From Pelecanus crispus (lineage: Eukaryota > Chordata > Aves > Pelecaniformes > Pelecanidae), in NCBI RefSeq assembly GCF_030463565.1, contig NC_134649.1, positions 37,535,044 through 37,599,043 of the forward strand: a stretch of 64,000 bases of DNA, given 5' to 3'. The position numbers were made by a program, and so were the translations under genes. The notes under the pieces were generated by a model, which worked only from the letters and a program-made list of their open reading frames with translations, did no database searches and had not been told where the DNA came from. Below, piece by piece: positions 58,579 to 64,000 of the stretch (positions are counted from its first letter, which is position 1; every line of letters starts with the position of its first letter).

Positions 58579-61500
58579 ATGGCGGCTTCCTCTGTGTGCC
58601 GGGCGGGGTGTGTGGCCGGACGGGCTCTGCTGCGGGGCCCTCGTCCCTCCGTGAGTCACTGCGGCCGGCGGCGGGGGAAGCGGCGAGGTGGGCCGGGGGG
58701 AGGCCGGCAAAGGCAGCGGGAGGCCTCGCGGTGTGGTGGGGCTGCCGGGCCCAGGCTGCCGGCTGACAGGGAAGGTCACGGGGACGCGGCGGCCGGTGCG
58801 GGGCGGGCGGCGGTCGCCGTGGAAAGCCCCTGCGTCCTGAGTGGGGCCGGGCCTGGCGGGGGGCAGCGGTGGCCTTCACCTTTTGCGGAGCTAGACTAGG
58901 GGGGGCCTGCTGTCCGCTCCCCTTCTCCGCCCCAGTACCGGGTTTTGGCCGGTTCATGGGACTCTTCGCTGAGGTTTTCGACCTGCTTGAAACCTCTGTC
59001 GCTGCGGGGGGTGTCCAGTTCTCTGGTTAAGGAACGCTGCGTAGCGGGAGCTCTTCAATATAAATGTGAAAGGGCTTGTCGGGCCTAGCTTTGATCAGCT
59101 GTGTCGAGCAGTCTGTGTTCTGGAGATCTGCCCTGCAGAGGTGAGCTGCTGGTTAGGGGCGATGATAGCGGTTTTTTTTTTTTAGGGAGCTTTGTTGACT
59201 TTGACAAGGAACCGAGGTGCTGCCACCTATGCCCAGACACTCCATAATATCCCTGAGACCCAAGTCACCACTCTGGACAATGGTCTCCGTGTAGCTTCAG
59301 AGGAGTCCAATCAGCCAACATGTACGGTAAGTTTAAGATAGGTTAAGGGCATACTTGAAACAGTCAGCCTTGCCTAGTGCGTAGCTGGTCTTCCAAAAGT
59401 GACAAACCCCTATTTGAAATGAATCTTTTGGCAGAGACCCTACCACTTTTCTTTGTTAACTGCTGGGATTAATGTAGCAGTAGAAGACTTAGCCGGGCTG
59501 GTCTGTAGTCAAGCTTTTGCCCTCTACGAGTTTTCTCAGCTTTACAGTTTTTGTGTAAACAGTAAGTGGCCAGTAGTAGTTACCTCTCTGGCAAAGGCTT
59601 TTGTGAAGCTGCTAGATAAAAAGCCAAAATGTGTATGGGGAAACAGTTGCTGGTGCTTGTTCTTATTTTGGTGCTACTAGTGCAATATCTGTGGAGATTT
59701 CTTGTTCCTGCTGTTAGATTTGTGGCATGAGGCTTGAGCATGCTGCTTGTTTTCTTTTCTAATATGTTTCCTTGATGCTTTTCCCATTAGGTGGGTGTGT
59801 GGATTGGGGTGGGGAGCCGCCATGAAGACGAGAAGAACAATGGGGCTGGTTACTTCCTGGAACACCTGGCCTTTAAGGTAAGGAGGTGTGCCTGGTCTGG
59901 CACAGGACTGTGTGGAAAGCTGTTCTAAATATTTGCTTATATACTGTGTTTTTGCTTTGGAGGCTGTAGCTGTTAAAAGAGAGTGCAAATCAGGTCATCT
60001 GAGTCCCAGAGGCTTTGCACATAATGCAAAAATAAACTTCAAAAGGCACATGTCCTATATGGTGCTCTTTGTTTTAATATGCAGCAACTTGCAAGCATGC
60101 ATGAATTAGGGCAACTCTTATTTACTAGTTGGTATTTCCCCTCTTAAAGGAAAAGAAGTTGTAAGTAACGGGTGAGGCTGAGTCTCTGATGCTGTGGTTC
60201 CAATCCTTGACTATTCCAGCCACTGTGTAGCGCCCATATAGGACTGTGTTATGAAGCATGTTTCTTCAGGTTAGCAGGCAGAGCTCAAAGCAGCATTTCC
60301 TGTAGCCGTTTATTTTCCTTTGGCTTTCTTAGTGAACCAGCAAAGTTTAGAGGCTACGGCTCTTACTTTTGTAATAATGTAGGTGTTTGGTGAACAGCCC
60401 TAGGGCAGAAGGCATCTAAGCCTGGGGCTTGCTGACTCAAGTTCAGCATGTGCCATCATAGGCAACTGCAGCATCTGGCTTGTTCCTTAAGAGATGAGCT
60501 CTGTATTAGAAGTAGTTTTCTGTTCCTATTCTGGCTTCTTCTGAATATTGCTGCTTGGATAGCTGGAAACCTGCTTATTTTTTGTTTAGATTTGTTCTTG
60601 GTTTACTTCTACTGATGTGATCTTCAGCCACTGCTGGCCCTTAGTGTAGATCTTCTCCTTCCCTGCTGGGTTTTTACTGGTCTTTCAAAACACACCTCAA
60701 CCATCCTTTAGCCAGAGTAAATAAGCCAGGTTTTAAATCTCTTGGTTTCTGCAGTTGCTCTTGGCTTTTGAGTCACGTGACAGGTTTTACTGGTTTAGGT
60801 CTTTATTGCTCTTTTCCTTGCTTTAGTTCTGCCCAAGAGGGAAATCTGTTCATTTCATAATTGTGTTTATCTGTTTTCTTTAGGGCACAAAGAAGCGTCC
60901 TGGCACTGCCTTTGAGAAAGAGGTGGAGAGTATGGGTGCTCACCTGAACGGGTACACCTCGCGGGAGCAGACTGCCTATTACATAAAAGCCTTGTCCAAG
61001 GACATGCCCAAAGGTAGGATGGCCAGTGGGCAAAGTATGATTCGGAGGTTAAGGATGAAGCAAGCGCATGTGCTTGTGTTTCTCTCCCACCAGCATCCGT
61101 CCTAACAACAGACCAATTTACTCCTCAGCTATAACTTCATTCCCTGGAGGTTCTAGTTAGTTGTTGATGAGAGCACTGCCATCACATGGTGCTTCAAGGC
61201 TGCGACTTTATGTGTTCCTAAAACCAGTTTTGCAAAACTTTTGTTATGTCAGGCTGCACTATATTGCCAGGAGGGAGAGGCAGGTTTCAGTAGCCTGTGG
61301 TTGTCTTACAGACCTGAGAAACTGAGGTCAGCAACAGCTACTGTGTCAGGAATGTTTAGTGTAGCTCTTACGGGTGTTGCTTCTGCTCCGTACTACTATG
61401 TGCAGACTCCTCTTGGGTCCATTTTGTCCAGAGGTGGTGATTTGAGTCAGAGCTATGGGCCCTACTGTAGATATAGGCTACACTGTAGATGGCACAAGCT

Positions 61501-63634
61501 CTCTGTAAGGAATCGGCCTGTTTCTGCAACAGTACCCTGCTTCTGACATGCTTCACCTTCTGCAGTTGTTGCCTGCTTTCCACTGGCAGTGATGAACTGC
61601 CAGTGATGCTTGGCAAGCTGATTTAGAGACTTCATGCTAAAACAGTGTTGTTTATCCCTCTCTGATGCCGTGGGAAGGGGTAGTACTCATCTTTATTATG
61701 TTGCATCCCCTCCCCAGCATGGTTTGCTTCTCACTCCTCTTGCAGTGCCCATGCTGCCTGTGTGTCTTTTCTCCTTTCAGCAGCAATGGGTAGCAGGCAG
61801 CAGGATTGCTAACATAGGACATGTGTTGCAGTTGTAGAACTTCTGGCTGACATTGTGCAGAACTGTGCACTGGAAGAGTCTCAGATCGAGAAGGAACGTG
61901 GGGTCATCCTTCAGGAGTTGAAAGAAATTGACAGCAACTTGACGGATGTTACTTTTGATTACCTTCATGCCACTGCTTTCCAGGGAACTGCACTGGCCCG
62001 CACTGTCGAAGGGACCACGGACAATGTCAAGTGAGCAACAGGCTGGATGCAGTACACAGCCCGTGGGTTCAGTCCTTGGGGTGCACAACTGCTGCTTCTC
62101 AGTAGGGTTACTGCACGAGGAAATAGTCTGTATACAGACGTGATCTGTGCCCGTGGGCACAGCCCATGGGTTCAGTCCTTGGGGTGCACAACTGCTGCTT
62201 CTCAGTAGGGTGACTGCACGAGGAAATAGTCTGTATACAGATGTGATCTGTGCCCGTGGGCTTCTCATTGTGTCTTGACTGTGTTTTCCCCGTTGGCACT
62301 AGTGAAAGCATAATGCTGCACACATTCTTTTCTAGAATCTCCCTCATGCAAGACGTGAGGTTGGTAGGGTCAGGTTGAACCTTCTCCCACACTTGTCAGT
62401 TTGACACTATTACAGAAATTAAGAGCTAGGGGTTCTCATTAAAACAGTGGCCTTGAGCTTACACACCTGTTAGGGTACTGGTAGCTCAGTGACCAGGGTC
62501 AGTACTCTCTAGTCTGTATTGAAGTCTATCCTTAACTGTCCATCTTGGCCACTGTTTTCCATTCTCTGTGTTCCGGAATTAGAGCACAGGGAAAACACAA
62601 GACAGTGTAGTCTTGCTTCTAAAAAGTATTGTTACCCTACAACTAAGAGAATCAACACCACCACTGCTGTCTCTGCACTGTGAACTTCCCTCCAACTCAG
62701 AGATGCTGATATACTGGGTCTCTGTGTTCTTTCTAGGCGTCTGACTCGAGCAGATCTAGCTTCATATGTTGATCTTCACTTCAAGGCACCTCGTATGGTC
62801 CTGGCAGCTGCTGGAGGTAAGTTCTAGATCCTTGTGACTCTGGGAAGCATGGCTGTTTTCAAGCTGGTGATCAAACCCCTGTCTCACATCTCTAATGTAA
62901 AATCAGATATTTTGTTAAGTGAAGTTGTTTGAGACTGCAAATCTCTCTCTTTCCCATTGCTAGGTATTTCCCACAAAGAGCTGGTAGATGTAGCTAGGCA
63001 ACACTTCAGTGGAGTACCTTTTGCATACAAAGAGGATGCTGTGCCTGTCCTCCCACGCTGTCGCTTCACAGGGAGTGAGGTAAAGTTGTTCTGATCCCAA
63101 ACAAAACAAGCAGCTGTTGCCAAACTGTTCAATGAATGTGAAACCAGTTATAGCTGCTGCTGAGAGAAAAAAAAAGTCTGTTCGTATATCTCAGAGAAAT
63201 TGATGATGCAGCATCTTGGTAGTGCCCCTGTGTTCTGTTCTTGGGGCTTATTGCCACAGCATGTTGGGTTTTAGATAGGACCCAAATCTATTAGGAAAGT
63301 GAGGCTGATGCTCACATCATCTGCTGGAAAACTCTCATCGGAGCAGCTGGTTTCTGCTCAGTAGTGCCTGAGATGATTTCGTTTCACTGGGATAATACTA
63401 ATTCCTCCAGTTTGTCAACCTGGCATTGCGGCAGGCTGTAGAGAAAGCCACAGCGTTCATGCAGTTCTTCCCTGCTCCTTGATTTTCTAGATCCGTGCCA
63501 GAGATGATGCTCTGCCTGTTGCCCATATTGCTCTTGCTGTGGAGGGGCCAGGGTGGACCGATCCAGATAACGTTGTCCTCAATGTGGCTAATGCTATCAT
63601 TGGGCGCTACGACCGCACGTTTGGAGGTGGTAAG
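58579..63634 (+). CDS. UQCRC1: UQCRC1 (complex III core protein 1), 5' eight exons
   Basis: Coding exons 58579-58650, 59186-59326, 59791-59877, 60884-61013, 61832-62030, 62737-62816, 62964-63079 and 63491-63634 give 323 codons; the human protein has 480 aa, so the gene continues past 64000. The product is the matrix-facing core 1 subunit of the cytochrome bc1 complex, an M16-family (mitochondrial processing peptidase beta-like) protein. Seen: an Arg/Ala/Leu-rich, acid-free N-terminus fitting a mitochondrial presequence ([20 protein letters not shown]); [82 protein letters not shown]-like [16 protein letters not shown] region. The M16 zinc motif HxxEH is changed to YFLEH, as in human, so peptidase activity is not expected. 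The start codon lies in a YY1-type CAAGATGGCGGC. All introns are GT-AG. Confidence 0.95.
58651..59185 (+). other. UQCRC1: UQCRC1 intron 1
   Basis: Donor TCC|GTGAGT at 58651, acceptor after a run of twelve T ending TTTAG at 59185. Its first 250 bp continue the CpG island. No other element is seen. Confidence 0.7.
59878..60883 (+). other. UQCRC1: UQCRC1 intron 3
   Basis: AT-richer than the CELSR3-SLC26A6 part of the window; donor AAG|GTAAGG, acceptor TTCTTTAG. No exon, RNA gene or repeat is recognised. Confidence 0.6.
61014..61831 (+). other. UQCRC1: UQCRC1 intron 4
   Basis: Donor AAAG|GTAGGA, acceptor GTTGCAG. No exon or repeat is recognised. Confidence 0.6.
62031..62736 (+). other. UQCRC1: UQCRC1 intron 5
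   Basis: Donor AA|GTGAGC, acceptor TTTCTAG. It carries the 2 x 103 bp tandem duplication near its 5' end; the rest is unremarkable. Confidence 0.7.
62055..62261. repeat. Tandem duplication, 2 x 103 bp, in UQCRC1 intron 5
   Basis: CACAGCCCGTGGGTTCAGTC at 62055 recurs as CACAGCCCATGGGTTCAGTC at 62158. The following text, including GTGCACAACTGCTGCTTCTC and GGAAATAGTCTGTATACAGA, is repeated with only about three substitutions. High identity indicates a recent event. Confidence 0.93.
63080..63490 (+). other. UQCRC1: UQCRC1 intron 7
   Basis: Donor GAG|GTAAAG, acceptor TTTTCTAG. No other feature is seen. Confidence 0.65.
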
Positions 63635-64000
63635 GTAAGAGGCTTGTGGGTGTGACAAGGAGAGCCTGGAGCCTTCTAATATGGAATACTATGGAGACGC
63701 TGGGTGAATGTGCTGTATGGGAGGCTGTTGTGATTAATTTCCAACTGTGAAGCGGTCAGGAGTCTGGAAAGTAGGATAGAAGTGTAATCGAGGCTAATCC
63801 AGGACGCTTCTTGAGAGGTGGTGCTGGGAGATGAACTGAGCTTTCTCTGCTAAGTTTGGAAGAGGTTTAGCTGATGAATTCTCAGCAGCTTATTCCTACC
63901 CTCACAAACTAACCGCTTAGTGGGGGCGGTGATGGAAGCAGGACAGAGCAGTCTGTAGTCTCATGATGCAAGCTTGTCTTACAACTGCAAAGCAGGTGGA
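63635..64000 (+). other. UQCRC1: UQCRC1 intron 8, 5' part
   Basis: Donor AAG|GTAAGA at 63635. The next expected segment (human VHLSSPLASG region) is not found before the window ends. Confidence 0.65.

Noticed and set aside
1-64000. CRISPR arrays, tRNA, rRNA or bacterial operon structure
   Set aside because: None seen. Spliced vertebrate genes and avian-type repeats exclude a prokaryotic reading, and no tRNA cloverleaf was recognised by eye.

Overview
The window looks like avian nuclear DNA. It is GC-rich, has compact vertebrate GT-AG introns and CpG-rich promoters, and carries CR1-like fragments plus a solo LTR of a type I know from bird genomes. I cannot name the species. It covers a conserved vertebrate synteny block (human 3p21.31), with four genes all on the + strand, head to tail: the 3' end of NCKIPSD, complete CELSR3, complete SLC26A6 and the 5' two thirds of UQCRC1. 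I called the genes by assembling exons by eye and comparing them with human proteins I remember; no search was run.

Layout. 1-870: intron of NCKIPSD. 871-6901: last five coding exons of NCKIPSD (SPIN90/DIP), then a 3' UTR with a candidate poly(A) signal at 8359. 8400-13867: intergenic DNA with several AT-rich islets, then a CpG-rich CELSR3 upstream region holding a minisatellite of about 540 bp. 13868-47073: CELSR3 in 35 coding exons, the human exon count, summing to 9495 nt (3164 codons plus stop). Its 3' UTR runs to a poly(A) signal at 49466. 49490-52524: GC-rich spacer without a recognisable gene. 52555-57764: SLC26A6 in 19 coding exons summing to 2154 nt (717 aa), poly(A) signal at 58152. 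58390-58579: short CpG-island promoter with a CTCF-like site and four NRF-1-like palindromes. 58579-63634: UQCRC1 coding exons 1-8 (323 codons); the gene continues past the window.

The neighbours do not share a pathway. NCKIPSD is an actin-nucleation adaptor, CELSR3 an adhesion GPCR of axon guidance and planar polarity, SLC26A6 an apical anion exchanger and UQCRC1 a respiratory complex III subunit. Their order is ancestral synteny, not an operon.

Most interesting points: a 31-nt terminal coding exon of CELSR3 that an ORF-based reading misses, because a TAA sits inside the splice donor before it; a regular 13-residue repeat (19 units) in the CELSR3 cytoplasmic tail that I recall as degraded in human; a GC-AG intron and an in-frame cryptic donor in the same tail; a 566-bp solo LTR with perfect 5-bp target duplications in CELSR3 intron 12; and the NRF-1/CTCF cluster in front of UQCRC1. 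I found no wholly new gene system.
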